Assembly: GCF_035920445.1 (NCBI RefSeq)
Contig: NZ_CP109162.1
Coordinates: forward strand, 6,448,001-6,512,000
DNA: 64,000 bases
Direction: 5' to 3'
From: Nocardia sp. NBC_01730
Lineage (GTDB): Bacteria; Actinomycetota; Actinomycetes; Mycobacteriales; Mycobacteriaceae
Positions 8,559-17,084 of the stretch are shown here, one piece after another (position 1 is the first letter of the stretch; every line of letters starts with the position of its first letter). Under the pieces are notes generated by a model. It had not been told where the DNA came from and did no database searches. It was given only the letters and a program-made list of their open reading frames with translations. The position numbers and the translations under genes were made by a program.

Positions 8559-8572
8559 TAGAACATGTTCTA
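8559..8572. promoter_or_regulatory. KstR operator between kstR and fadE34
   Basis: TAGAACATGTTCTA is a perfect 14-base palindrome and fits the KstR consensus TnnAACnnGTTnnA at every position. It lies 94 bases from the kstR start and 36 bases before the fadE34 start, so it should serve both divergent promoters. Confidence 0.92.
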
Positions 8573-8607
8573 GGTGTGGGAGTCACGCCGGAAAGGCGGT
8601 ATGGACT

Positions 8608-10836
8608 GTGACCATCGCCACCACTGACGAGCATAAAGCCGTCCAGGAGTCGATGAGCGGATGGGCGGCGTCGGTCCGTCCAATTGCAACAATGCGGACC
8701 GACCCGGCGGACTTCTGGCGCGCCTACTGGCCTGCGCTGGCCGAGATCGGAATCTTCCGGGTCGCGGTGTCCGAGGATGCGGGCGGCGCGGGCGGTTCGG
8801 TCACCGATCTCGCCGTCCTGGTGGAGCAGGCGGCGCACGATCTGGTCGGTGGCCCTGTGCTCGCAACGGCTTTGGCCAATCTGATCACCGCGGGACGGCT
8901 CGACGAGGACCTTCCCTGCGGTGTCGCGCTCGACTTCGTTGTCGGTTCGGCGGTGAGCGTACCCGCCGCGAGCGGCGAGTTGTCGCTTACAGGTACCTGG
9001 GATTCCGTTCTCGGTGCGGCGCAGGGAACCGCGGTGCTGCTTCCGGTATCCCTTCCGCAGGGACAGCGCTGGTGCGTGGTTCCGCCGGATGCCCTCGGCC
9101 TGCGGCTCGAGCTGCTGCCGCCGCTGGACCTGACTACGCCGCTGGCGCGGGTGCACTGCGCCGAGGTGCGCGTGCCCGCCGAACAGGTGTTCGCCGCGCC
9201 CTATGCGGCCGAGGATCTTCTCGTCGCGCTTGCTACCGCCGAGCTGGCCGGTCTCGCGGGCTGGTGTCTGGAGACCGCGGTCGAATACGCCAAGGTTCGT
9301 GAGCAATTCGGGCGCAAGATCGGATCCTTCCAAGCGGTCAAACACATCTGTGCCTGGATGCTGTGCCGGACCGAGCTCATCCGCACCGTCGCGGCCGACA
9401 CCGCGGCCGCCGTAGACGAGGGTGGCGCCGAACTGCCGATCGCCGCCGCGATCGCCGCCGCGATCGCCATGGACGCGGCGGTCGAGACCGCCGAGGACTG
9501 CATCCAGGTGCTCGGCGGCATCGGCTTCACCTGGGAGCACGACGCGCACCTGTATCTGCGCAGGGCGGTGGCGTTGCGCCAGCTGCTCGGCGGTTCGGCG
9601 CGTTGGCGGGCCAGGGTCACCGAGCTGACTCGCTCGGGACAGCGGCGCACCACCGGCGCCGACCAGGTGTTCGCCGCCGATGCTGTTTCTCGCATGAGCG
9701 GAGCCCTCCGTGGTCACGCTTCGCTGCTGCCTGCGGGCCTGACCGCGCACGCAGGGGGCGTGCCCGCCGTGGATGACGGCAACGTGCATGAGCTGGCCGC
9801 CGAGGTCACGCGGATCGCGGCGCTGCCCGCCGACGAGCAGCGCGTCGCGCTGGTCGAGGCGGGACTGGTCATGCCGCACTGGCCACGCCCCTATGGCCGC
9901 GCCGCGGACCCGATGACCGGTCTGATGATCTCCGAGGAACTGCGCCGCGCGGGCCTCACCGCCCCGGACCTGGCCATCGGTGGCTGGGCGATTCCCACCC
10001 TGTTGCAACACGGAACACCGGAGCAGATCGACCGGTTCGCCTGGCCTACGCTGCGCGGCGAGGTGGTCTGGTGCCAGCTGTTCAGCGAACCCGAGGCGGG
10101 CTCGGACCTGGCCGCGCTGCGCACCACCGCGAAGAAGGTGGACGGCGGCTGGGTGCTGCGCGGTCAGAAGGTGTGGACCTCGCTCGGCGACAAGGCGAAC
10201 TGGGCGATCTGCCTGGCGCGCACCGACCCGGACACGCCCAAGCACCGGGGCATTTCCTACTTCCTCGTCGACATGCGCAGCGCAGGTCTAGAGGTCCGGC
10301 CGCTGGTGCAGATCACCGGCGAGGCACGCTTCAGCGAAGTGTTCCTCGACGATGTGTTCGTGCCTGACGACTGTCTGGTCGGCGCACTGAACAATGGATG
10401 GAAGATCGCCCGCTCGACCCTGTCGACAGAGCGCGTCGCGATGGGTGGCAACGGTATCGGGCCGGTGCTCGAGGAGCTGATCGCGAAGTCGCCCGCCACC
10501 GGTCCCGGTGCGGAACTGCTGAACGACCGGCTCGGCGGGTTCGTCGCCGAAGCGATCGCCGGAATTTTGCTAGAGCAGCGCGGCGCGGTGCGAATGTTGG
10601 CGGGCGGTGACCCCGGCGCGCAGGGTAGCGTACGCAAGTTGCTCGGGGTACGCCACCGCCAGGCGGTCGCGGAATTCGCTGTCGAGACGGCAGGGCCCAT
10701 CGGTGCGCAGGATGCCGAAGTGGCGAAGGAGTTCCTGCTCACGCGCTGTTTATCGATCGCTGGTGGAACCGAGCAGATTCTGCTCACCGTGGCCGGTGAG
10801 CGGATTCTGGGGCTGCCTCGTGACGCTGACAGCTAG
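8608..10836 (+). CDS. fadE34: Steroid side-chain acyl-CoA dehydrogenase FadE34 (ChsE3), fused double ACAD
   Basis: A 742-residue protein made of two acyl-CoA dehydrogenase halves in tandem, the single-chain counterpart of alpha2beta2 steroid ACADs. Half 1 (about 1-350) has REQFGRKIGSFQAVKH and QVLGGIGFTWEHDAHLY. Half 2 (about 390-742) has FSEPEAGSDLAALRTTAKK, GQKVWTSLGDKANW and AGGTEQILL. FadE34 in mycobacteria dehydrogenates CoA esters with a five-carbon side chain (3-oxo-cholenoyl-CoA). The linker at residues 360-378 carries repeat copy C. The start is GTG 8608, first gene of the chs operon, downstream of the KstR operator. Confidence 0.93.
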   Translation: MTIATTDEHKAVQESMSGWAASVRPIATMRTDPADFWRAYWPALAEIGIFRVAVSEDAGGAGGSVTDLAVLVEQAAHDLVGGPVLATALANLITAGRLDEDLPCGVALDFVVGSAVSVPAASGELSLTGTWDSVLGAAQGTAVLLPVSLPQGQRWCVVPPDALGLRLELLPPLDLTTPLARVHCAEVRVPAEQVFAAPYAAEDLLVALATAELAGLAGWCLETAVEYAKVREQFGRKIGSFQAVKHICAWMLCRTELIRTVAADTAAAVDEGGAELPIAAAIAAAIAMDAAVETAEDCIQVLGGIGFTWEHDAHLYLRRAVALRQLLGGSARWRARVTELTRSGQRRTTGADQVFAADAVSRMSGALRGHASLLPAGLTAHAGGVPAVDDGNVHELAAEVTRIAALPADEQRVALVEAGLVMPHWPRPYGRAADPMTGLMISEELRRAGLTAPDLAIGGWAIPTLLQHGTPEQIDRFAWPTLRGEVVWCQLFSEPEAGSDLAALRTTAKKVDGGWVLRGQKVWTSLGDKANWAICLARTDPDTPKHRGISYFLVDMRSAGLEVRPLVQITGEARFSEVFLDDVFVPDDCLVGALNNGWKIARSTLSTERVAMGGNGIGPVLEELIAKSPATGPGAELLNDRLGGFVAEAIAGILLEQRGAVRMLAGGDPGAQGSVRKLLGVRHRQAVAEFAVETAGPIGAQDAEVAKEFLLTRCLSIAGGTEQILLTVAGERILGLPRDADS
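9688..9743 (-). repeat. Interspersed in-frame repeat, copy C (FadE34 linker)
   Basis: On the minus strand it reads GGCCCGCAGGCAGCAGCG, then AAGCGTGACCACGGAGGG and ATGCGAG. It lies opposite to its host gene, which reads it as SRMSGALRGHASLLPAGLTA, in the linker between the two ACAD halves. Compared with copies A, D, E and F it has three extra bases in the middle, as do the two FadE29 copies. Confidence 0.75.
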
Positions 10837-10861
10837 TCGCCGAGACAACTGGGAGAAAAGC

Positions 10862-11926
10862 GTGGACTTCACCAGGGAAGAGGGCCAAGATGCCGTGGCC
10901 GAAGTCGTCGTGAGCTTGATGGAGCGCGAGCCGGCCCGTGGCATGGAGCTGTGGCCGAGACTGGTCGACTCCGGACTGCTTTCGATCGCGCTGCCGGAGC
11001 GGCACGGCGGCGATGGTATGGGCCTGCTCGAGGTATCGGTGCTGCTCACCGAGCTGGCTACGGACGCGGTCGCGGTGCCGGCCCTGCCGACGCTCGGCTT
11101 CGGCGTGCTGCCGCTGTTGGCCTCCGCGCCGGAGAGCATCGGGGAGCGGGTGCTGCCCGAGGTCGCCAAGGGCACGGTGCTCACCGCGGCGCTGAGCGAG
11201 CCGGCGGCACCGTTCACGGTGAAGCCGGAGACCACCGCGGTGATCAGCGGTAGCACGGTGCGCATCACCGGGCACAAGGTCGCCGTGCCCTACGCCGAGC
11301 AGGCGCGCTGGCTGCTCGTACCGACCAATTCCGGTATCGCCCTTGTTGATTCGGAAGCCGAAGGGCTCACCACGACACCGACTCCGGTCTCCGGCGGCAT
11401 CCCGGAATGCAGCGTGCGGCTGAACCAGGTGAAGATACCCGCTGACCAGCTGTGGCCGACCGGTCTCGTCGACCTGCATCGGCTGGCGCTTGCCTCGATC
11501 GGATCGGTCGCCGATGGTTTGCTAAAGGGTGCGCTCATTCTGACCGCCGAGCATCTGCGGACCCGCCGCCAATTCGGTCGGCCGCTGGCGGAGTTCCAGG
11601 CGGTGGCCCAGCAGATCGCCGATCTGTACGTCGTCTCGCGCACCCTGCACGTGGCCGCGCTGTCGGCGAACTGGGCGCTGGCGCAGGCCGGTCCGAGCCA
11701 GGAGCATCGCGGCCGGACCGACGACGATCTGGATATCCTCGCCTACTCCGTCGCCGCGGAATTGCCACAGGCCATGCAGAAGTGCCATCACCTGCACGGC
11801 GGTCTCGGCGTGGACATGACCCACCCGATGCATCGCTATTACTCACAAGCTAAGGACATCGCTCGCTGGCTCGGTGGGCCGTCGTTCCGACTTGATCGAT
11901 TGGGGGCCAGATGTTCATCGACCTGA
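10862..11926 (+). CDS. fadE28: Acyl-CoA dehydrogenase FadE28 (ChsE1 subunit)
   Basis: 354 residues, one subunit of the ChsE1-ChsE2 alpha2beta2 enzyme that dehydrogenates the three-carbon side-chain CoA thioester of cholesterol. It has the start MDFTREEGQDAVAEVV, RRQFGRPLAEFQAVAQQIA, the loop HHLHGGLGVDMTHPMHRYYS and the ending LGGPSFRLDRLGARCSST typical of FadE28. Start GTG 10862 follows GAGAAAAG. The last 16 bases overlap fadE29. Order fadE28-fadE29-chsH2-chsH1-ltp2 is the same as in M. tuberculosis Rv3544c-Rv3540c. Confidence 0.93.
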   Translation: MDFTREEGQDAVAEVVVSLMEREPARGMELWPRLVDSGLLSIALPERHGGDGMGLLEVSVLLTELATDAVAVPALPTLGFGVLPLLASAPESIGERVLPEVAKGTVLTAALSEPAAPFTVKPETTAVISGSTVRITGHKVAVPYAEQARWLLVPTNSGIALVDSEAEGLTTTPTPVSGGIPECSVRLNQVKIPADQLWPTGLVDLHRLALASIGSVADGLLKGALILTAEHLRTRRQFGRPLAEFQAVAQQIADLYVVSRTLHVAALSANWALAQAGPSQEHRGRTDDDLDILAYSVAAELPQAMQKCHHLHGGLGVDMTHPMHRYYSQAKDIARWLGGPSFRLDRLGARCSST

Positions 11927-13227
11927 CTACCGAGCAGCGCCGATTACGTGACGAACTGCGCTTGTACTTCGCCGATCTCGTGACTCCTGAGGAGGAGGCC
12001 GAGATGGCGGTGAACCGCCATGGCGACGCCTACCGCGCGGTGGTACACAGGATGGGACGCGACGGCTGGCTCGGCGTCGGCTGGCCGAAGGAATACGGCG
12101 GCCAGGGCTTCGGGCCGGTCGAGCAGCAGATCTTCTTCAACGAGGCCGTGCGTGCCGATGTCCCGCTTCCGCTGGTGACCCTGCTGACGGTCGGACCGAC
12201 ATTGCAGCAGTTCGGTACCGAGGAACAGAAGAAGCAGTTCCTGCCCGGAATCCTCGCAGGCGATATTCACTTCGCGATCGGCTACTCCGAGCCAGAGGCC
12301 GGGACCGATCTTGCGTCGCTGCGGACCTCCGCGGTGCGCGACGACGCCGGGGACTGGATCGTCAACGGGCAGAAGATCTTCACCACGGGTGCGCACGAGG
12401 CCGACTACGTTTGGCTGGCCTGCCGCACCGGGTCGCTCGAGTCGCGCCACCGCGGCATCACCATCCTGATCGTGGACACCACCGATCCCGGCTACTCGTG
12501 GACGCCGATCATCACCTGCGACGGCGCCCACCACACCAACGCGACCTACTTCGACAATGTGCGGGTTCCGGCGAACATGCTGGTCGGCGAGGAGAACCGG
12601 GGCTGGAAGCTGATCACGACGCAGCTCAACCACGAGCGGGTGAGCCTCGGACCGTCCGGCAAGATCGAGCAGCTCTACGACCGGGTGCGCGAATGGGCGC
12701 AGCCGCGCGGCGTGCTCGACGAGATCGACGTGCGTCGTTCGCTGGGTCGCATCCATGCCATGGCCCGGCTCAACGAGCTGCTGAACTGGCAGGTCGCCGC
12801 TGCGTCCGATGGGCGGCGCTCGCGGGGCCCTGCGTGGTCACGCTCCGCTACCGCCTCCGGGCCTGTCGCGACCGTCGCCGAGTCCGATGGGCGTCGCTCG
12901 CGGGGCCCTGCGTGGTCACGCTCCGCTACCGCCTCCGGGCCCGTCGCGCGCGCCGCCGATGTCGACGGTGACCAGTCCCAGGTGATCGCCGACGCGTCGG
13001 CCACCAAGGTCTACTCCACCGAATCGCTCCAGGAGGCGGGCAGGCTCGCCGAGGAGATCGTCGGCCGCTACGGCGACCAAACCGAACCCGACACCGCTGA
13101 GCTACTCACCTGGCTCGACCGCAGGACCAAACAGAACCTCGTGGTGACCTTCGGCGGCGGCGTCAACGAGGTGATGCGCGAGCTGGTCGCCTCGTCGGGA
13201 CTGCGCTTACCGCGAGTACCCCGATAA
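11911..13227 (+). CDS. fadE29: Acyl-CoA dehydrogenase FadE29 (ChsE2 subunit) with 52-residue repeat insertion
   Basis: 438 residues, partner of FadE28. Motifs: MFIDLTTEQRRLRDELR, GYSEPEAGTDLASLRTSAV, NGQKIFTTGAHEADYVWLA, and the end FGGGVNEVMRELVASSGL. The family length is about 387. The surplus of about 51 residues is explained by an insertion at about residue 298, between NELLNWQVA and the TKVYSTESLQEAGRLAEEIV region. The insertion is two copies of a 26-residue unit beginning SDGRRSRGPAWSRSATASGP. It lies near the helical C-terminal domain; whether dimer or tetramer contacts survive cannot be judged. Frame and all other motifs are intact, so the gene is probably functional. Confidence 0.93.
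   Translation: MFIDLTTEQRRLRDELRLYFADLVTPEEEAEMAVNRHGDAYRAVVHRMGRDGWLGVGWPKEYGGQGFGPVEQQIFFNEAVRADVPLPLVTLLTVGPTLQQFGTEEQKKQFLPGILAGDIHFAIGYSEPEAGTDLASLRTSAVRDDAGDWIVNGQKIFTTGAHEADYVWLACRTGSLESRHRGITILIVDTTDPGYSWTPIITCDGAHHTNATYFDNVRVPANMLVGEENRGWKLITTQLNHERVSLGPSGKIEQLYDRVREWAQPRGVLDEIDVRRSLGRIHAMARLNELLNWQVAAASDGRRSRGPAWSRSATASGPVATVAESDGRRSRGPAWSRSATASGPVARAADVDGDQSQVIADASATKVYSTESLQEAGRLAEEIVGRYGDQTEPDTAELLTWLDRRTKQNLVVTFGGGVNEVMRELVASSGLRLPRVPR
12805..12960 (-). repeat. Two tandem copies (B1, B2) of the interspersed repeat inside fadE29
   Basis: Two 78-base units, 12805-12882 and 12883-12960, nearly identical. On the minus strand each reads GGCCCGGAGGCGGTAGCGG, then AGCGTGACCACGCAGGG and CCCCGCGAGCG. 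The host reads them antisense to the SDGPGGGS orientation as SDGRRSRGPAWSRSATASGP. Unit length is a multiple of three, so the duplication leaves the fadE29 frame intact. Each unit contains a GCGTGACCACGC near-palindrome. Confidence 0.92.
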
Positions 13228-13244
13228 CGAGTAAGGAGCCGCGC

Positions 13245-14183
13245 GTGCCGGAAACCACTACTCCGGAAGCCATCATCGCCGCAGCCGAGACAATCAAGGC
13301 CGCGGGCGAGTGCGCGCCCCGTCTCGGGCGCGATCCGGTAAACCAGCCGATGATCAACAACTGGGTGGAGGCGCTGGGCGACACCAACCCCATCTACGTC
13401 GACGAGGAGGCAGCCCGGGCTGCCGGACACCCCGGCGTCGTCGCGCCGCCCGCCATGGCACAGGTGTGGACCATGTTCGGGCTCAACGGTTCTCGGCCCG
13501 CCGACGACCCGATGGGTGCGGCCACCGAACTGCTCGACGCGGCGGGCTACACCTCCGTGGTCGCCACCGACTGCCGGCAGACTTATCACCGGTATCTCAA
13601 TGTCGGGGAAGAGCTTTGCGTCACCAGCAGGTTGTCGGACATCCGCGGTCCCAAGCGAACGGCGCTCGGGGATGGTTGGTTCGTCACCTTCCGCACCAGC
13701 TGGCACGTGGGCGACGAGGTCGTCGCCGAGATGCTGTTCCGTCTGCTGAAGTTCGCACCGGGCGCCGGCGCGGCGCCGCAGCCCGGCGCGGGTGCACGGG
13801 TCAAGCCGTTGGTTTCGTGGGACACCGAATTCTTCTGGGAGGGAACCAAGGTCGGCGAGTTGCGCATCCAGCGTCTGCCGGACGGATCGCTGCGGCACCC
13901 GCCTATTCCGGCCATCTGGCAGGACAAGTCGAAGCCGACCGACTACGTCGTCGCCTCCGGGCGCGGCACCGTGTTCAGTTACGTCGTGCACCATGCGCCG
14001 AAGGTGCCGGGGCGGCAGCTGCCGTTCGTGGTCGCGCTGGTCGAATTGGAGGAAGGCGTGCGCATGCTCGGTGAACTGCGCGGCATCGACCCAGCCGAGG
14101 TGCGGGTCGGCCTGCCGGTCCAGGCGGGCTTCGAGAAGCTCGACGACGAGGCGATCCTGCCGATCTGGGAGGTGCTCGCATGA
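13245..14183 (+). CDS. chsH2: Steroid enoyl-CoA hydratase subunit ChsH2 (MaoC-like + DUF35)
   Basis: 312 residues with two domains. Residues 1-165 are a MaoC-like hot-dog fold (NNWVEALGDTNPIYVDEEAA, then GVVAPPAMAQVW). Residues about 185-312 are a DUF35 OB-fold (WDTEFFWEGTKVGELRIQR), which in ChsH2 recruits the aldolase Ltp2. With ChsH1 it hydrates the 17-propenoyl-CoA side chain. Start GTG 13245 follows AAGGAG. The chsH2-chsH1 spacer is unusually long for this operon (144 bases) because two repeat copies fill it. Confidence 0.94.
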   Translation: MPETTTPEAIIAAAETIKAAGECAPRLGRDPVNQPMINNWVEALGDTNPIYVDEEAARAAGHPGVVAPPAMAQVWTMFGLNGSRPADDPMGAATELLDAAGYTSVVATDCRQTYHRYLNVGEELCVTSRLSDIRGPKRTALGDGWFVTFRTSWHVGDEVVAEMLFRLLKFAPGAGAAPQPGAGARVKPLVSWDTEFFWEGTKVGELRIQRLPDGSLRHPPIPAIWQDKSKPTDYVVASGRGTVFSYVVHHAPKVPGRQLPFVVALVELEEGVRMLGELRGIDPAEVRVGLPVQAGFEKLDDEAILPIWEVLA

Positions 14184-14190
14184 CCGGTCA

Positions 14191-14315
14191 GGCCTGGAGG
14201 CGGCAGCTCGCGTCACCACGGAGGGCCCCGGCCATGCGAGAAAAGGACACAGCATGAGCGTCCGGCGTGGAGGCGGCAGCCTGCGTCACCACGGAGGGCC
14301 AGCGTGTGCCGAGAG
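14191..14315 (+). repeat. Two tandem repeat copies (D, E) in the chsH2-chsH1 spacer
   Basis: Copy D (14191-14240) and copy E (14264-14315) are offset by 73 bases. Both hold TGGAGGCGGCAG, then GCGTCACCACGGAGGGCC. Each is followed by an A/G-rich ribosome-site-like stretch and ATG (14254 and 14328), so the duplication also copied a translation start. From ATG 14254 a 25-codon frame (MSVRRGGGSLRHHGGPACAE...) ends in a TGA that overlaps the chsH1 ATG. Confidence 0.9.
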
Positions 14316-14327
14316 AGAGGAAACAGC

Positions 14328-14747
14328 ATGACCGCCACCGTGGAACCGGATGCCGTGCGGGTCGGCACCGTGCTGCCCGAGCTCGTAATCACCGCCGATC
14401 CGACTTTCGTGATCAGTACGGCCCTGGCAACCAGGGATTTCCAGGACGTGCACCACGACAGGGACAAGGCTGCCGCACGAGGCTCCAAGGACATCTTCGT
14501 CAATATCCTCACCGACACCGGGCTGGTGCAGCGCGTCGTCACCGACTGGGCGGGCCCGCGCGCGATCGTGAAGTCGATCGCGCTGCGTCTCGGTGTTCCG
14601 CTGTATGCGGGGGACACGTTGACGCTCACCGGCACGGTGACCGCGCTGGAGGGCGACGACATCCACATCGACGTGGTCGGCAGGGACAGCCTCGGCGACC
14701 ACATCACGGCCACAGTCGTCATCGCGTTGCGGAGGGCCGATGACTGA
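14328..14747 (+). CDS. chsH1: Steroid enoyl-CoA hydratase subunit ChsH1 (MaoC-like)
   Basis: 139 residues, a single hot-dog MaoC-like domain and the catalytic partner of ChsH2. The ATRDFQDVHHDRDKA segment near residue 38 carries the Asp and His of the hydratase active site. The product is the tertiary-alcohol acyl-CoA that Ltp2 cleaves. ATG 14328 follows GAGAGGAAACAGC. The gene overlaps ltp2 by eight bases. Confidence 0.94.
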   Translation: MTATVEPDAVRVGTVLPELVITADPTFVISTALATRDFQDVHHDRDKAAARGSKDIFVNILTDTGLVQRVVTDWAGPRAIVKSIALRLGVPLYAGDTLTLTGTVTALEGDDIHIDVVGRDSLGDHITATVVIALRRADD

Positions 14748-15918
14748 GCAGACCATTTCGGGTCGCGCGGCCGTCGTCGGTATCGGCGCCACCGATTTCT
14801 CGAAGGACTCCGGTCGCAGCGAGCTGCGGTTGGCCGCTGAAGCGGTCACCGCGGCGCTGGCGGACGCGGGTCTCACGGCGGCCGATGTCGACGGCCTGAC
14901 CACGTTCACCATGGACACCAACACCCAGGCCGCGGTGGCAAGGGCGGTCGGCATCCCGCGGCTGACGTTCTTCAGCCACATCGGGTACGGCGGTGGCGCG
15001 GCCTGCGCCACCGTTCAGCAGGCCGCCATGGCGGTGGCCACCGGCATCGCCGACGTTGTCGTCGCCTACCGCGCGTTCAACGAGCGTTCGGTGTCGCGGT
15101 TCGGGCAGTTCTCCACGGCGCTGGCGACGTCGCCGACCTCGTCGGGCATCGACGCGGGCTGGTCTTACCCCCAGGGCCTCGGCACACCCGCCGCACAGGT
15201 GGCGATGGTGGCCCGCCGCTACATGCACGTCTACGGCGCCACCAGTGCGGACTTCGGCGCCGTTGCCGTCGCCGATCGCAAGCACGCCGCGGTGAACCCG
15301 GCCGCCTTCTTCTACGGCAAGCCGATCACGCTGGAGGATCACCAGAATTCGCGCTGGATCGCCGAGCCGCTGCACCTGCTCGACTGCTGCCAGGAGTCCG
15401 ACGGCGGCGTCGCGATCGTGGTGACCAGCGTCGAGCGCGCACGCGACCTGCCGCAGCGGCCTGCCGTGATCGCCGCGGCCGCCCAGGGTTCCGGCGCGGA
15501 CCAGTACGTGATGACCAGCTACTACCGCGACGCCATGACCGGACTTCCGGAAATGGGCTTGGTCGGCGACCAGCTGTGGGCGCAGAGCGGGCTGAGCCCC
15601 GGCGACATGCAGGCTGCCATCCTTTACGACCACTTCACACCGTTCGTCCTCATGCAGTTGGAGGAACTCGGCTTCTGTGCTCGTGGCGAGGCGAAGGACT
15701 TCATCGCCGACGGAGCCATCGAGCTCGGCGGCCGCCTGCCACTGAACACCCACGGCGGCCAACTCGGCGAGGCCTACATCCACGGAATGAACGGCATCGC
15801 CGAGGCGGTAAGACAGATCCGTGGCACCTCGGTCAACCCGGTGGAGAACCTGGATAACATCCTGGTCACCGCAGGCACTGGCGTACCGACCTCCGGGCTG
15901 GTGCTCAGCGCGCACTGA
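14740..15918 (+). CDS. ltp2: Steroid side-chain retro-aldolase Ltp2 (thiolase-like)
   Basis: 392 residues of the SCP-2 thiolase superfamily. The start AAVVGIGATDFSKDSG, the FFSHIGYGGGAACATVQQAA segment and the C-terminal GGRLPLNTHGGQLGEAYIHG are those of Ltp2. It lacks the thiolase reactive Cys context and acts as an aldolase on the ChsH1/H2 product, releasing propionyl-CoA and a 17-keto steroid. It is active only when bound to the ChsH2 DUF35 domain. It ends the operon that began with fadE34. Confidence 0.94.
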   Translation: MTEQTISGRAAVVGIGATDFSKDSGRSELRLAAEAVTAALADAGLTAADVDGLTTFTMDTNTQAAVARAVGIPRLTFFSHIGYGGGAACATVQQAAMAVATGIADVVVAYRAFNERSVSRFGQFSTALATSPTSSGIDAGWSYPQGLGTPAAQVAMVARRYMHVYGATSADFGAVAVADRKHAAVNPAAFFYGKPITLEDHQNSRWIAEPLHLLDCCQESDGGVAIVVTSVERARDLPQRPAVIAAAAQGSGADQYVMTSYYRDAMTGLPEMGLVGDQLWAQSGLSPGDMQAAILYDHFTPFVLMQLEELGFCARGEAKDFIADGAIELGGRLPLNTHGGQLGEAYIHGMNGIAEAVRQIRGTSVNPVENLDNILVTAGTGVPTSGLVLSAH

Positions 15919-16052
15919 AATCGTCATCGCCCGTACCGCGCCGAGCGCGCGGCGGGGGCAGGCAGTACCTCGGCCGGTGCGGGCGTAACGATCGTTCGGC
16001 TGGTGGGCGGCAGGATGTCTGGCGTCCGCGCAGCTGTACGGAGAGGAGCCCT

Positions 16053-16493
16053 GTGACCACCAGGCACCTGGTCGACGTGCACGTTCTGCTCGTCAGGGGG
16101 GACGACCTGCTTTTGAGCAAGCGCCGCAGCGACGACGAGTTCGATGGTCTCTGGCACCTCCCCGCGGGCAAACTGGAGGCGGGTGAATCCGCTACCGCCG
16201 CTACCGTCCGCGAAGCATACGAGGAGGTCGGTGTGGTGATCGACGAGGCCGACCTGCACCACATCCACACCGCTCACGTAGTCGGTTCCGGGCTCGAGCC
16301 CCGCCTCGGCCTCTTCTTCGAAACCCGCCGCTGGTCCGGGAACCCGGTCAACCGCGAGCCCGGCAAGTCCTACGAATTGCGCTGGTTCCCCCTCGCCGCC
16401 CTCTCCGAATCGACTCTCATCCCATACTCGAACGTAGGCATCCGAGCCCACCGCACCGGCCGCACCTACAGCCAACATGGTTGGCGCCGCTGA
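16053..16493 (+). CDS. Nudix hydrolase
   Basis: 146 residues with a complete Nudix box at about 39-61 (GKLEAGESATAATVREAYEE followed by VGV), matching G-x5-E-x7-R-E-U-x-E-E-x-G-U. Such enzymes hydrolyse nucleoside diphosphates linked to another group and are Mg2+-dependent. The substrate is not evident. Start GTG 16053 has GGAGAGGAG upstream. It stands alone after the chs operon, 134 bases downstream of ltp2. Confidence 0.85.
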   Translation: MTTRHLVDVHVLLVRGDDLLLSKRRSDDEFDGLWHLPAGKLEAGESATAATVREAYEEVGVVIDEADLHHIHTAHVVGSGLEPRLGLFFETRRWSGNPVNREPGKSYELRWFPLAALSESTLIPYSNVGIRAHRTGRTYSQHGWRR

Positions 16494-16547
16494 GCGGCAC
16501 ATGCCTGCGGCGAAACGCCCGAGCGGCCCTCCGCCGTGCGCCACTCG

Positions 16548-17063
16548 TCAGCCCGTCAGGTAGGGGGTCAGGAGGCGGGCAAGTTGGTGGGTGCTGGCGG
16601 GGGTGTTGGGCGGAAGGGTGCTGCGGTTGCCTGCGAAGCGGTCGAAGACGGCGCCTTCGAGGACTGCGACGAAGTTGTGGGCGTCGGTGTCTGGATCGGG
16701 AAATCCTTTGGCGTAGAACAGCTCTCGAGCGTGATCGATGGAGAAGAGGCTGCGGGCCAGCCGGGGGTGTAGGTCGGGATCGTCCAGTAGATCGATGAGT
16801 AGGGCGTGGCGGGCGATGAGGTGGTTGCGCCGCTCGGTCAATAGCCGGTCGAGCCAGGCGGCGATGGCCTCGGCGACCGACCGTGGGTCGAGGGGGTCGG
16901 TCGTCACCAGCTGAGCGCCGCCGAAGTCTTCCCGGGAGCGGGTGGTGATCCGGTCGACGATCGCCTCGATGAGCGTGTGTTTCGTGCGGAAGTAGTAGGA
17001 GGCCGACCCGGCGGGCAGGTCCAGCGCGGTGTATGTGGCTGTTTTGTGCAGTAGACAGATTCG
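16548..17063 (-). pseudogene. TetR-family regulator lacking its N-terminal helices
   Basis: The frame encodes the recognition helix and ligand domain of a TetR protein (ALDLPAGSASYYFRTKHTLI, then EAIVDRITTRSREDFGGAQ) and ends LLTPYLTG. Helices 1 and 2 of the DNA-binding domain should come before residue ALDL but are missing: upstream codons give Arg/His-rich sequence with no start and run into DUF58-like DNA on the other strand. A deletion near 17050 probably removed the 5' end. The open frame extends to 17294 but that part looks noncoding. Probably not functional. Confidence 0.65.
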
Positions 17064-17084
17064 GTGGTAACGAGAAGCCCGGGC

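Noticed and set aside
8179..10245. A 688-codon minus-strand frame across kstR and fadE34
   Set aside because: Antisense shadow of FadE34 and KstR, both of which match known families in full.
16490..16530. GAGCGGCCCTCCGCCGTGCG as another repeat copy after the Nudix gene
   Set aside because: Match too short and without the GGAGGCGG core.
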